A DNA stretch of 64,000 nucleotides from Paenibacillus sophorae (GCF_018966525.1 NZ_CP076607.1:4526001-4590000), one strand, 5' to 3'. Positions 44,530 through 53,497 are shown, counted from the first letter of the stretch. The notes: generated by a model not told the origin, from the letters alone. Made by a program: numbers and translations.

Positions 44530-45048
44530 TTAACGGTTCGGAAGGCTGTAGCCGTCGCCGATCTGCTCACCGTCCGAGAAGCGGTAGAACCGGTAATAAT
44601 AGCGGTCCCCGTCTTTATAAAAAAGCTGCCAGGCGTACTCGCCGTTATACGCTCCGGGAAGCAAACGTTCGATCTTGATACCAGGAACCTGGGCTGCGAT
44701 AATCTGCCGCATTTTTTCCTCGGAGACTCCCTGAGACAGTTCTTGCGTATGCACGGCGTTCTCTCCTTGAGCCGGCTTGCCGTCAACAGTAAAACGCACC
44801 CACACCATCACATCGGAGCCGGCCTTGTTTTTGCCGGTAATCACCCAATAAATGGAGTTCTCGTCCCATACCGATTTCTGCGCTTTCTCGATCTCGGTTA
44901 GGCCCGCCCCGCTAATCGCCGCAGCTTCGGCTGCACTGCGCTCGCTCCATTGGTCCTTCAGCACGTAGGCAAAAAATTGATACAATCCGAACAGAAGGAG
45001 CAGGGCCAGAAACACCCCGTATAAAATCCATTTTCTCCTTTTTCTCAA
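44530..45048 (-). CDS. tseB: TseB/YpmB-type cell-wall elongation regulator
   Basis: 172 residues from TTG at 45048, with AAGGAG about ten bases upstream. An N-terminal membrane helix (KWILYGVFLALLLLFGLYQF) is followed by an extracellular DUF5590/PepSY-like double domain (SIYWVITGKNKAGSDVMVWV; GVSEEKMRQIIAAQVPG; YAWQLFYKDGDRYYYRFY). In B. subtilis TseB interacts with penicillin-binding protein PBP2A and affects cell elongation. The position near asnS and dinG matches B. subtilis ypmB, though ypmA and aspB are missing here. Confidence 0.85.
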   Translation of the reverse strand: MRKRRKWILYGVFLALLLLFGLYQFFAYVLKDQWSERSAAEAAAISGAGLTEIEKAQKSVWDENSIYWVITGKNKAGSDVMVWVRFTVDGKPAQGENAVHTQELSQGVSEEKMRQIIAAQVPGIKIERLLPGAYNGEYAWQLFYKDGDRYYYRFYRFSDGEQIGDGYSLPNR

Positions 45049-45157
45049 CGTGCAGCTCTCCTTCTAGGAAGAAACAATAACGCCGTCCCAAAGTGACGAG
45101 GCTCTTGTTTCCTTTGTTCCAGTAGTCGTACAGGCTGTCAGCGAAAGCTCTATAAAT

Positions 45158-46456
45158 TTACCGATTCAGCAGTCCCTCGAATGCTTCCTGCGCCTTGCGG
45201 CGGATCGCCTCTTCGTCCAAGGTCAGGCATTCCCCGTGCTTAATGATCTGCTTGCCATCGACCCATACATGCTCTACGTCCTTCGCGCTAGCCGAGTATA
45301 CCGTATGAGATATCAGGTCCGTATGCGGCAGCAGATGGGGCTGGTCGATATCGATGGCGATAAAATCGGCTTTCATTCCCGGGGCGAGCCTGCCCACTTG
45401 ATTAAGGAATACAGACTTTGCGCCATACTCCGTAGCTATACGGAGGGCCTCGCCTGCGGGAACCGCCGTCGGATCACCGGACACTCCTTTATGAATCAGT
45501 GCGGCCAGGCGCATTTCCTCGAACATATCCAGGTTGTTGTTGCTTGCCGCGCCATCCGTTCCGAGCGATACCGTAACACCGGCCTTCAGCAGTTCGGGAA
45601 CGCGCGCCACGCCGCTTGCCAGCTTCAGATTGCTGCCCGGATTATGCGAGACGCCAACCTGATTACGCGCAAGAATTTCGATTTCCTCATCGTTCAGATG
45701 GACGGCGTGCGCCACAAGCGACGGCCGGGTGAACATCCCGAGCTTCTCCAGATGGGCAACGGGCCGAAGGCCATAATCCGCTTCATTTTGTTCCACTTCC
45801 CGCCGTGTTTCCGACATATGCGTATGAATAGGCAGGTCAAGGTCATGCGCCGCCTGAACGAATTTCTCGATATAATCCGGAGGACAAGTATACGGCGAAT
45901 GAGGCGATATCATGGCGGTAATCCGCCCGCTCGCCGCGTTATGCCATTTTTTTGCAAAAGCAACCGCTTCCGCAAGCTTCTGATTCTGCACCTCAGCCGG
46001 GCACAGCCCGATGACGCCGCGCATCAGGACTGCGCGTATTCCGGATGCTTCCGCTACCTCAGCCACCCGGTCCATATGATCATACATATCGAGAAACGTC
46101 GTTGTTCCGCCCTTTAGCATTTCCAGCACCGAGAGTGCGGTTCCCCAGTAGACATCGTCTCCGGTGAATTTCCCTTCCATTGGCCACATTTTTTCCTGAA
46201 GCCATACTTGAAGGGCCAGATCGTCTCCATAACCGCGCAGCAGCGACATCGCCGCGTGCCCATGCGTATTGACAAGCCCCGGTAGGAACAGCAGGCGGTT
46301 GCCTTCAAAGACAGGCACGTCTTCTTCAAGAACGGGCGGTTCTTCCCCTATGTACGTAATCAAATCGTTATCAATTACCATATATCCTTCAAGAACAGGC
46401 TTATCCGCGCCAGGCACGGCAAATTTTCCGTTTCGGATCATCCATTTAGTACCCAT
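45158..46456 (-). CDS. mtaD: Amidohydrolase, S-adenosylhomocysteine/5'-methylthioadenosine deaminase type
   Basis: 432 residues from MGTKWMIRNGKF; the frame extends to 46528 but inside rex. Metal ligands of the TIM-barrel amidohydrolase are GLVNTHGHAAMSLLRG (HxH), the later His in HTHMSETRREVEQN and VAHAVHLNDEEIEI, and the Asp in SLGTDGAASNNNLDMF. The N-terminal WMIRNGKF and C-terminal VDGKQIIKHGE are typical of MtaD/TrzN-like deaminases. It likely deaminates MTA, SAH or 5'-deoxyadenosine. Overlaps rex by 11 bp, so expression is linked with the redox regulator. Confidence 0.88.
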   Translation of the reverse strand: MGTKWMIRNGKFAVPGADKPVLEGYMVIDNDLITYIGEEPPVLEEDVPVFEGNRLLFLPGLVNTHGHAAMSLLRGYGDDLALQVWLQEKMWPMEGKFTGDDVYWGTALSVLEMLKGGTTTFLDMYDHMDRVAEVAEASGIRAVLMRGVIGLCPAEVQNQKLAEAVAFAKKWHNAASGRITAMISPHSPYTCPPDYIEKFVQAAHDLDLPIHTHMSETRREVEQNEADYGLRPVAHLEKLGMFTRPSLVAHAVHLNDEEIEILARNQVGVSHNPGSNLKLASGVARVPELLKAGVTVSLGTDGAASNNNLDMFEEMRLAALIHKGVSGDPTAVPAGEALRIATEYGAKSVFLNQVGRLAPGMKADFIAIDIDQPHLLPHTDLISHTVYSASAKDVEHVWVDGKQIIKHGECLTLDEEAIRRKAQEAFEGLLNR

Positions 46457-47096
46457 GCTCTTCTTCGTCCTTTCCTTCATGCAGATAGTAAGCCAAACTT
46501 TGCAGGTCGGTCGTAAAGTCCGCCGCATGCACGCGAATCTCGGGCGGTGTCTTCAGAATAACCGGAGCGAAATTCAGAATGGCTTCAATGCCTGCTCCAA
46601 TGAGAATATCCGCTACTTTTTGCGCCTCCTGCTCGGGCACAGTAATAATGCCTATGCGAATGCCCTGCTCACGTACGGTGCTTGCAAGCTCTTCCATAGG
46701 CTGAACGGTCAACGTATTGATCTTGGTCCCGATCTTCGGCGGGTAGGAATCAAAGACGGCCGTAATTTTCATTGTGTCTTTTAGATAAATATTGTAATTG
46801 GACAGCGCCTGACCCAGATTCCCGGCTCCTACCAGAACAACATTAATCTGCTGGTCCAGCTTCAGGATGTGACGGATTTTTTCGATCAGGTAAGGTACGT
46901 CATAACCAATGCCCTTCCTGCCAAAGTCGCCAAAATAGGCCAAATCCTTGCGGATTTGCGCAGGATTTAAATCCAGTCGCTGTCCGAGTTCTTGAGAAGA
47001 AACAGTGGCGATTTCGCGTTTTTGCAGGTCGTTCAAAAAACGCAGATACACAGGCAATCTGCGCACGACGGCTTCAGATATTTTGTCCGATTTCAT
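46446..47096 (-). CDS. rex: Redox-sensing transcriptional repressor Rex
   Basis: 216 residues. The N-terminal winged helix is VVRRLPVYLRFLNDLQKREI and DLNPAQIRKDLAYFGDFGRKGIGYDV. The Rossmann NAD(H)-binding part is NVVLVGAGNLGQALSNY, followed by AVFDSYPPKIG and GIITVPEQEAQKVAD. Rex releases DNA when NADH rises and controls fermentation and respiration genes. Start behind GTAGGAGGAGAA. The 3' end overlaps the deaminase gene. Confidence 0.96.
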   Translation of the reverse strand: MKSDKISEAVVRRLPVYLRFLNDLQKREIATVSSQELGQRLDLNPAQIRKDLAYFGDFGRKGIGYDVPYLIEKIRHILKLDQQINVVLVGAGNLGQALSNYNIYLKDTMKITAVFDSYPPKIGTKINTLTVQPMEELASTVREQGIRIGIITVPEQEAQKVADILIGAGIEAILNFAPVILKTPPEIRVHAADFTTDLQSLAYYLHEGKDEEEHGY

Positions 47097-47122
47097 GAGT
47101 TCTCCTCCTACATTTTAATAGG

Positions 47123-47205
47123 ACCCTCCCAAACCCTCCCTAAAAGGGAGGGCCCCAAGGGCTGCCGCCCTCTGGACACCCGCTAACGGCAAATTGGCGT
47201 TAGCG
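47123..47205. repeat. GC-rich multi-hairpin intergenic element upstream of rex
   Basis: Two perfect hairpins lie close together: CCCTCCC/GGGAGGG (47134-47140 with 47146-47152) and CGCTAACG/CGTTAGCG (47181-47188 with 47198-47205). A CCCTCCC copy also occurs at 47124-47130. The block reads like a dispersed repeat element of Paenibacillus-type genomes, but that cannot be tested here. It codes only for a spurious frame. Confidence 0.55.
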
Positions 47206-47325
47206 AAAGTTGGGCTTGGACCTTGATCAGGCGGATGAAGGATCGCTTTTCGTCCCTGACGGGACACGCTTGACAATTGGCGGAATCTACTTACAGTATA
47301 ACCCGCATAAAGATTAAAATCGGCA

Positions 47326-47409
47326 GATCGGCCTATGTTGTACAATGGCCGATCGAATACCTTAAAAGCAAAGACAATGATTGGCCTATGTTGTACAATG
47401 GCCAATCGA
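47326..47409. repeat. Two near-identical 31-bp palindromic repeats between dinG and rex
   Basis: Copies at 47326-47356 and 47379-47409 share the centre TATGTTGTACAAT and differ only at the arms. The first has GATCGGCC/GGCCGATC and the second GATTGGCC/GGCCAATC. Both differences preserve pairing, so each copy is a perfect 8-bp stem with a 13-nt loop containing the self-complementary TTGTACAA. They begin 10 bp after the dinG stop and are 53 bp apart. They may act as tandem terminators or protein sites. Confidence 0.75.
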
Positions 47410-47418
47410 GCATCCCGC

Positions 47419-50277
47419 TTAGGATACGCCGTCTTGCTTCAGCCATTCGGCGATGCGGGGGACCATTTGTTCCGTCGCCATATGCTCCATTTTAGGTCCC
47501 GGTAAGGAATACAGGAAATACTTTCCGTAATAAGATTCGATTACTCTGGTATCATAAACAATAACAATGCCACGATCCTGTGCGGTCCGTACAAGGCGGC
47601 CGAAGCCCTGCTTGAAACGGATGACGGCCTGAGGCACGGACAGTTTCATGAAGGGGTTCTTCTTCTGTGCCTGCAGCAGTTCGGCCTTCGCTTCCGCGAG
47701 CGGATGATTAGGCGGCTGAAAAGGCAGTCTGACGATTGCCAGACATGTTAGTGCGTCGCCGGGAATATCGACTCCTTCCCAGAAGCTGCTCGTTCCCAGC
47801 AGGACAGAAGAGGAATTCTCCTGGAACCGGCGGAGCAGCTTGCTTCGGCTGCCTCCTTCAACGCCTTGTCCCAGCACCGCTATATCCTCGGAGGCGAGTG
47901 CCTCCTTCAGAGGGTCGTATACCTGCCGGAGCATCTTATACGACGTGAACAGCACAAGCATGCGCCCGCGAGTCGTCACTGCGGCTTCAGCCAGGGAATG
48001 AACGAGCGTATCGACAAACCGGGCGTCGCCGACGGTTCCCTTCACACTTGGAAAATCCCGCGGAATGACCAGCAGCGCCTGATCCCGGTACCTAAAGGGA
48101 GAAGGAAGCAGTACGGTCGATAGCTTTCCTTCCTCCTGGGCTTCGTTTAAACCCAGATTGTCGATCATATACTGGAACGATTTATCGACGGACAAGGTTG
48201 CCGACGTCAGGACGGCGCTTTTTTTCTTATCAAAGAAAAGCTCCTTGAGCTGCGCGCTGACATCGACGGGCACGGCATACAGCTGCAGTGATTTGCTGCG
48301 GTAATTTCCATTTGCCTCCAGCCAATATACAACATTTTCGTCATTCATGCCCATAAAAAAACGTACCTGCTCGCGGATATCAGCCAAATCCTTGAATAGC
48401 CCGCCAACATCGGTTACAAGGCTGTCGGCCGAGGACTGGCCTTCCTGGTCACGCATTTCGGAAAGCATTTTATCGCCTTTGCGGATAATATCACTTAAAG
48501 ACAAGTTTAGTGTACTTTCCAGTGAAACAAGCTCTTCCCAGCCTTTGGGCTTCTTGGCGGGTAGAAGACGATGCACCAATTGTCCCGCTTCTCCCGCCGC
48601 TGAGTCGGACCGTTCGGGTATCAGTGCATACAGCCTATCGCTGAGCAGATCCCACGCCTCTTTTACGGTAAGGAGGTCGGGGTACAGCCGGTCGATGATC
48701 CCGCTCCACTCGGTGGCCTGCTCACTGCCCGAGCTTTGGAGGATCTGCCGGAGAGCAGGCAGTTGGCCGGTGCGGCTGTCTTTGTACAAGCGGTTCAGCG
48801 TATGCGAGACGGTAAAATGCTTCATATGCATGCCCAGGTGCTTGCCGGCCACTTCCTCCAATTGATGCGCCTCGTCAATCACAAGGTACTCATAGGCAGG
48901 AAGCAGCTGATGGCCCGCTTTCATGTCGGCAAACAGCTTCGAGTGGTTCGTAATGACCACGTCGGCGTTGCCCGCCTCATGCTTGGCGCGATGGTAATAG
49001 CATTTGCGGAACCATGGGCAAGACCGTCCCAGGCAGGAGTCCGTGTCGCTCGCCACCGTTTCCCAGAAATCGCCGCCCCGGCCGCTTAAATTCAGCTCTT
49101 CGTCGTCGCCCGATTCGGTCTGCGTGAGCCACACAATCATTTGCGCCGATGTTAGAGTATCCTCTCTCGGGGATGCGTAATCCTTTTTATTTATTTTATG
49201 TTCAAACTTGCGCAGACACAAATAGTGTCCCCTACCCTTGAAGACAGCAGCCTTGAACGGAAAAGGAACGGCTGCGGTCAAGAGTGGAACATCGCGCTCA
49301 CGGAGCTGATCTTGAAGATTGATCGTATGAGTGCTGACCATTACCTTTTGCCCCGTGCGGACGCTCTGGTAAATAGCTGGAAGCAAATAGCCTAGCGACT
49401 TGCCGGTTCCTGTTCCAGCCTCGATCAGCAGATGCCTCTCTTCTTCCAGCGCCTTGATCACTTCGCCGAACATAATTTCCTGAGCCTGCCGGCTTTCGTA
49501 CTGGGGCAGGATGCTCCGCAGCCGCTCGGTAATCTCGTTCAAGTAAGCCTCAAACGACATATGCTCCACCGGATTGTCGCCGTCCTCGCGCGGAGGAGCC
49601 AGCTCCGTCCAATCGCCCACGGCTAACGCAAGCTGGCGGTAAAACTTAAGATCACCTTCGGGCTGGAAGGTTTCCAGCTCGCGCTCGCTCAGCAAGCCCT
49701 CAAAAAACCAGCTCAGATCGCTGTCTTCACCGGAAAACAGCTCGGTCAGCCGCTGCACCGTAAGCAGAGGAAGGCTGTAGAGCTCATCCAGACATTTCAG
49801 CAGTACGTGCGCTGTTGCCAGCGCATCGCTGTCCGCCTGATGCGGACGTTCATGCAGAAGTCCGAAATGGGAGCTGATGGTTCCAAGCTGATAGGAGGTG
49901 AGCGATGGAAAGCAGATTTTTACAAAATCGATCGTATCGAGAATACGGCCCTGAAACGGCAAATAACCGCACCGGTCCAGAGCGCTCTGAAGAAAATGAA
50001 AATCGAAAGCGACGTTATGCCCAACAAGCACGACATCATCCAGAAGAGGCACCAGTTCCATCATCATCTCTTCGAGTTCGGGCGCGTCCTGCACATCGCT
50101 GTCTTTAATGCCGGTTAAGCCGGTAATAAAAGGGGGTATCGGTCCTCCGGGCTTGACGTAGGAGCCGTACACACGCGAAATGGACCGGTCTTCTTCTATA
50201 ATGGCAAGTCCGACCTGGATAATTTCACCTACGGACTGGGTTCCCGTCGTTTCAAAATCAAGCACGGCAAATTTCAT
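47419..50277 (-). CDS. dinG: DinG-family helicase with N-terminal exonuclease domain
   Basis: 952 residues. The N-terminal DEDD 3'-5' exonuclease (FAVLDFETTGTQ, about 1-165; HQADSDALATAHVLLK) is fused to a superfamily 2 XPD-like helicase. Walker A is EAGTGTGKSLGYLLP (about 285), DEAH is VIDEAHQLEEV, and the motif VI region is RFKQGFGRLVRTAQDRGIVIVYD. Cys residues in YLCLRKF and DSCLGRSCPWFRKC could hold an XPD-type 4Fe-4S cluster, although exonuclease-type DinG proteins often lack it. Position before panD matches B. subtilis; a TPR gene is inserted between. Confidence 0.93.
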   Translation of the reverse strand: MKFAVLDFETTGTQSVGEIIQVGLAIIEEDRSISRVYGSYVKPGGPIPPFITGLTGIKDSDVQDAPELEEMMMELVPLLDDVVLVGHNVAFDFHFLQSALDRCGYLPFQGRILDTIDFVKICFPSLTSYQLGTISSHFGLLHERPHQADSDALATAHVLLKCLDELYSLPLLTVQRLTELFSGEDSDLSWFFEGLLSERELETFQPEGDLKFYRQLALAVGDWTELAPPREDGDNPVEHMSFEAYLNEITERLRSILPQYESRQAQEIMFGEVIKALEEERHLLIEAGTGTGKSLGYLLPAIYQSVRTGQKVMVSTHTINLQDQLRERDVPLLTAAVPFPFKAAVFKGRGHYLCLRKFEHKINKKDYASPREDTLTSAQMIVWLTQTESGDDEELNLSGRGGDFWETVASDTDSCLGRSCPWFRKCYYHRAKHEAGNADVVITNHSKLFADMKAGHQLLPAYEYLVIDEAHQLEEVAGKHLGMHMKHFTVSHTLNRLYKDSRTGQLPALRQILQSSGSEQATEWSGIIDRLYPDLLTVKEAWDLLSDRLYALIPERSDSAAGEAGQLVHRLLPAKKPKGWEELVSLESTLNLSLSDIIRKGDKMLSEMRDQEGQSSADSLVTDVGGLFKDLADIREQVRFFMGMNDENVVYWLEANGNYRSKSLQLYAVPVDVSAQLKELFFDKKKSAVLTSATLSVDKSFQYMIDNLGLNEAQEEGKLSTVLLPSPFRYRDQALLVIPRDFPSVKGTVGDARFVDTLVHSLAEAAVTTRGRMLVLFTSYKMLRQVYDPLKEALASEDIAVLGQGVEGGSRSKLLRRFQENSSSVLLGTSSFWEGVDIPGDALTCLAIVRLPFQPPNHPLAEAKAELLQAQKKNPFMKLSVPQAVIRFKQGFGRLVRTAQDRGIVIVYDTRVIESYYGKYFLYSLPGPKMEHMATEQMVPRIAEWLKQDGVS

Positions 50278-50393
50278 GATGTATTCTAAACCCTTTCATT
50301 CGAGACTCTTAATCAGCATAACAGAAGTTGCGAAAAAAGGCGATGCACACCGCCGGAAAGCAGCAGCTGCATCGCACCAAATTAAACGCCCGA

Positions 50394-51038
50394 TTATAAT
50401 AGCGAAACCAGCTGAAATCCGAACTGAAGCTCGCCTCTGCCGCGCCTGCAGACCTCCAGATTGGCGTCTGGCTCAGGCAGTGCCGGATCGTATTTCAGCG
50501 CCAGCCCGAACAGTTCCTTCGCTTCATCGAACCGGCGGCCCGACGCCGCAATGCAGCCAACAGCGTTATACAAATGCGCCTTCAGCTTGCGGCTCTGAAC
50601 CAGGGGCAGCATATGTTCCAAGTGAACCCGCGCCGCGGGCGCTTCGCCCTGATGAAGATGGGACATGGCCAGATACAGACGTGCGGCCAGATTATTGGGA
50701 TACCGGGAAATGACGACGCTGAACTGCTCGATGCATTTCGGAAACATCAACAGCTTGTAATACCCTTGACCGCGCGCAAAATTCTCCATCTCAATTCCGG
50801 AGTCTTCCCCGCTAAGCGGCGTCTCCGGCTCCGGCACCTCAGTAAGCTCCACTTTCTGGCGAAACAGACTGAGCGCTTCCGCAAAAGCGAGCCATTCATC
50901 CAGCGCTTCGTCGCTCATCTTGCGAAGCATACGGTATTTGCTTAAAAGCTCATGCCGCCTTACTCCCTGAGCCTCCGGCAGCTGTCTGGCAATATCGGAG
51001 AGCATTTCGTTCATTTCGGCAAACATCTGTTGAAACAT
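50394..51038 (-). CDS. TPR-repeat protein
   Basis: 214 residues from MFQQMFAEMNEML, chosen because AAGGAGG lies about 10 bases upstream; frames starting further up have no ribosome site. The N-terminal half is helical. Tetratricopeptide-like repeats occupy about 105-205 (YYKLLMFPKCIEQFSVVISRYPNN; ARLYLAMSHLHQG; LYNAVGCIAASGRRFDEAKELFGLALKYDP). No signal peptide, so it is cytoplasmic and probably a protein-interaction scaffold. It lies between panD and dinG where B. subtilis has no such gene. Function unknown. Confidence 0.85.
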   Translation of the reverse strand: MFQQMFAEMNEMLSDIARQLPEAQGVRRHELLSKYRMLRKMSDEALDEWLAFAEALSLFRQKVELTEVPEPETPLSGEDSGIEMENFARGQGYYKLLMFPKCIEQFSVVISRYPNNLAARLYLAMSHLHQGEAPAARVHLEHMLPLVQSRKLKAHLYNAVGCIAASGRRFDEAKELFGLALKYDPALPEPDANLEVCRRGRGELQFGFQLVSLL

Positions 51039-51157
51039 AGGAGCCATCCCTCCTTGCGAAAATGAGATCAGTGCAGCTTGCCTGACTTCATTGTTCGCCC
51101 GGAGCCGGCCTTTCATGCGTGGCAGTCATTACATGGTTCCAGGGACCGATACCCAAA

Positions 51158-51541
51158 TCAGGCAATCGTCGCGTGAAGCTCCTTATTGTCAAGCTTAACG
51201 GGACGGTTGTTCTCGTCCACAAACACCACCGTGGGCTTATGCTCTTCAAGCTCTTCCCGGGACAGCATCGCATAGGAAATAATTATGACCGTATCGCCGG
51301 GCTGAACAAGCCGCGCCGCCGCACCGTTCAGACAAATGACGCCGCTGCCCCGCGGACCCGGTATGACGTAGGTTTCCAGACGCGAACCGTTGTTGTTGTC
51401 CACAATCTGCACCTTCTCGTTCTCCAGCAGGTCTGCGGCTTCCATCAGATCCTCGTCAATGGTGATGCTGCCGACATAATTCAGGTTGGCTTCGGTGACC
51501 GTCGCCCGGTGGATTTTTGATTTCATCATATGTCTATACAA
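51158..51541 (-). CDS. panD: Aspartate 1-decarboxylase
   Basis: 127 residues from TTG at 51541, which gives MYRHMMKSKIHRATVTEANL. This matches the B. subtilis start (MYRTMMSGKLHRAT) and its 127-residue length. AAGGAGG is nine bases upstream, inside panC; the ATG codons at 51529 and 51526 have no ribosome site. The self-cleaving GS of YVGSITID makes the pyruvoyl cofactor. NNNGSRLETYVIPGPRGSGV and ICLNGAAARLVQPGD complete the family match. It makes beta-alanine for pantothenate. Overlaps the panC stop by 8 bp. Confidence 0.95.
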   Translation of the reverse strand: MYRHMMKSKIHRATVTEANLNYVGSITIDEDLMEAADLLENEKVQIVDNNNGSRLETYVIPGPRGSGVICLNGAAARLVQPGDTVIIISYAMLSREELEEHKPTVVFVDENNRPVKLDNKELHATIA

Positions 51542-52424
51542 GCGCTGCGACCTCCTTCGGCGTAAAGATGACATTGTCGATCAGGCGCGTACGGCCGAAC
51601 CGGACGGCCAGCGCCATTATGATCTCCCCTTCGGCTCTCGTAAGCGGGAAGTTACCTTCAAGCGGCTCAAGCTCCGGAAATGTCAAGACTTCCGCGTAAT
51701 CAATGTCAGCAAGCGGCGAGCCGGAAATGACGGATGTCAGCAGCTCCCGGACTTCATCGGTCGTGGCCGCCCGTCCTTCCTCTAACGCTTTGCGGGCCTC
51801 CTGAAGCGAGCGGGACAGCACCAGCGCCTGACGGCGCTCTTCGGCCGATAAATAGACGTTGCGGGAGCTGAGGGCTAGCCCGTCGCCTTCACGTACGATA
51901 GGGCAGGGGATGATCTCCACATTCATGTTCAGGTCATCCACCATTTGCCGAAGCACTGCCACCTGCTGCGCGTCTTTCAGTCCGAAAAAAGCATATTCAG
52001 GCTGGACCAGATTAAACAGCTTGGCGACTACCGTCGTCACTCCGTCAAAATGGCCCGGACGCGAGGCGCCGCATAATCTCGTCGTAAGCGAGGACACCGT
52101 GATTTTACTGCGGATTGGGCGGGGATACATCACCTCTACCGTCGGAATAAACACGATATCGGCACCCTCGCGTTCCGCAAGTTCCAAATCCCGCTGTTCG
52201 TCGCGCGGATAGGCTTCATAATCCTCGTTCGGTCCGAATTGAATCGGATTGACAAAAATACTCATGACGACAGTACCGCACATTTCTCCCGCCCGCCGCA
52301 GCAGGCTTGCATGGCCATCATGCAGATAACCCATCGTCGGAACCAGCCCGACAGGCCCCTGTCCGGTACGCCGCATAAACCCGATTGCTTCCCGAAGCTG
52401 CTCTACCGTTCTAACGACTCTCAT
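51534..52424 (-). CDS. panC: Pantothenate synthetase
   Basis: 296 residues. Motifs are VGLVPTMGYLHDGHASLLRRA (HIGH-like), SIFVNPIQFGPNEDYEAYPR, FFGLKDAQQVAVLRQMVDDL and REGDGLALSSRNVYLSAEER. It joins pantoate and beta-alanine using ATP. Its start shares one base with the panB stop (TAATG), so panB, panC and panD form one tightly coupled operon. Confidence 0.97.
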   Translation of the reverse strand: MRVVRTVEQLREAIGFMRRTGQGPVGLVPTMGYLHDGHASLLRRAGEMCGTVVMSIFVNPIQFGPNEDYEAYPRDEQRDLELAEREGADIVFIPTVEVMYPRPIRSKITVSSLTTRLCGASRPGHFDGVTTVVAKLFNLVQPEYAFFGLKDAQQVAVLRQMVDDLNMNVEIIPCPIVREGDGLALSSRNVYLSAEERRQALVLSRSLQEARKALEEGRAATTDEVRELLTSVISGSPLADIDYAEVLTFPELEPLEGNFPLTRAEGEIIMALAVRFGRTRLIDNVIFTPKEVAALV

Positions 52425-53293
52425 TATGATCTCGCTCCTTTTCCGGCCGCACCGTATAATGATTCCAGCACACTCTCATCCGCACCGAACGCATGGCGCT
52501 GTTCCGGAAAAGCGCGCTGTTTGACTTCCTGTACATATTGTCCGAGCGCGTCGCGGATAATACCCCCGACGTCGGCATACGCCTTAACAAACCGCTTCTC
52601 CCTGTAAGGCGAAGCATACCGCAGCACATCGTGAAATACGAGCACCTGTCCGTCGCAATAGCGTCCCGCTCCGATTCCAATCGTCGGAATGGCAAGCTCC
52701 TTAGTGATCGCTTCAGCCACTTCCTCGGTCACCAGTTCCAGCACGATGCCAAAGGCGCCCGCCTTCTCAAGCGCCTTGGCTTCTTCCATAAGCCGCTGCG
52801 CATCCTGGGGATCCTTGCCCTGCACCCGGTATCCGCCAATGGTGTTTACCGACTGCGGTGTAAGCCCGATGTGGCCCAGCACAGGCACTCCCGCGGAGAC
52901 GATGGAAGATACGGCTGCGCATATTTCAAGCCCGCCCTCCATCTTAACTGCATGGGCATGTCCCTCCTGCATTAGCCGGCGCACATTCTTCAGGGTCTCG
53001 TCGATGCCGCCGTGATACGTCATGAACGGCATATCCGCCACAATGAACGTATGCTCCGCTCCCCTGGCGACCGCCCGCGTATGGTACACCATATCGTCGA
53101 TGGTGACAGGCAGAGTCGAGTTGTATCCAAGAACAACATTGCCGAGCGAGTCGCCGACCAGGATCATATCGACGCCGGCCTCTTCGGCCAAGGCGGCCGA
53201 AGGATAGTCATATGCGGTCAGCATGCTCAGCGGCACGCCTTCCGCCTTCATTTTTTTCATTTTCACAATGTTCAGTGCTTGTTTGTCAGCCAT
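52424..53293 (-). CDS. panB: 3-methyl-2-oxobutanoate hydroxymethyltransferase
   Basis: 289 residues. Motifs are VPLSMLTAYDYPSAALAEEAG, MILVGDSLGNVVLGYNSTLPVT, VVADMPF-like IVADMPFMTYH, GHIGLTPQSVNTIGGYRVQG and IGIGAGRYCDGQVLVFHD. It commits 2-ketoisovalerate to pantothenate. First gene of panBCD. The leader upstream has a pan-type RNA hairpin and a terminator 45 bp before the start, so attenuation is likely. Confidence 0.97.
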   Translation of the reverse strand: MADKQALNIVKMKKMKAEGVPLSMLTAYDYPSAALAEEAGVDMILVGDSLGNVVLGYNSTLPVTIDDMVYHTRAVARGAEHTFIVADMPFMTYHGGIDETLKNVRRLMQEGHAHAVKMEGGLEICAAVSSIVSAGVPVLGHIGLTPQSVNTIGGYRVQGKDPQDAQRLMEEAKALEKAGAFGIVLELVTEEVAEAITKELAIPTIGIGAGRYCDGQVLVFHDVLRYASPYREKRFVKAYADVGGIIRDALGQYVQEVKQRAFPEQRHAFGADESVLESLYGAAGKGARS

Positions 53294-53337
53294 TCCCTTT
53301 TCCCCTTTTGCGAGTCACCGCGCTTACTTCAGCGCAA

Positions 53338-53372
53338 ACAAAAAAACCTTTTAGCGTATCCGCTAAAAAGGT
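53338..53372 (-). terminator. Intrinsic terminator in the panB leader
   Basis: On the minus strand ACCTTTTTAGCG pairs with CGCTAAAAGGT across GATA, then TTTTTTTG. It lies only 45 nt upstream of the panB start, too close for a complete separate promoter, so it probably acts as an attenuator. GCGAGT before it and ACTCGC after it could form a 6-bp helix closing the whole hairpin. Confidence 0.88.
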
Positions 53373-53497
53373 CCGAAGGGCAAAAAAGAGTCACTCGCGA
53401 TCGTCCCTTCTGTCTCGGTCCTTGCGGCTCAGAGCAGAATCCAACGTAACCGTTCCATACAGTTATGAAGGTATAAACAAAAGCAGCTTTACTACGC

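Noticed and set aside
47115..47405. Minus-strand 96-codon open frame between rex and dinG
   Set aside because: It is made entirely of the palindromic and GC-rich repeat sequences, has no ribosome site and no recognisable protein.
47326..47409. Rex operator for autoregulation
   Set aside because: The palindrome centre TTGTACAA does not fit the Rex consensus TTGTGA-N6-TCACAA, and it is over 200 bp from rex.
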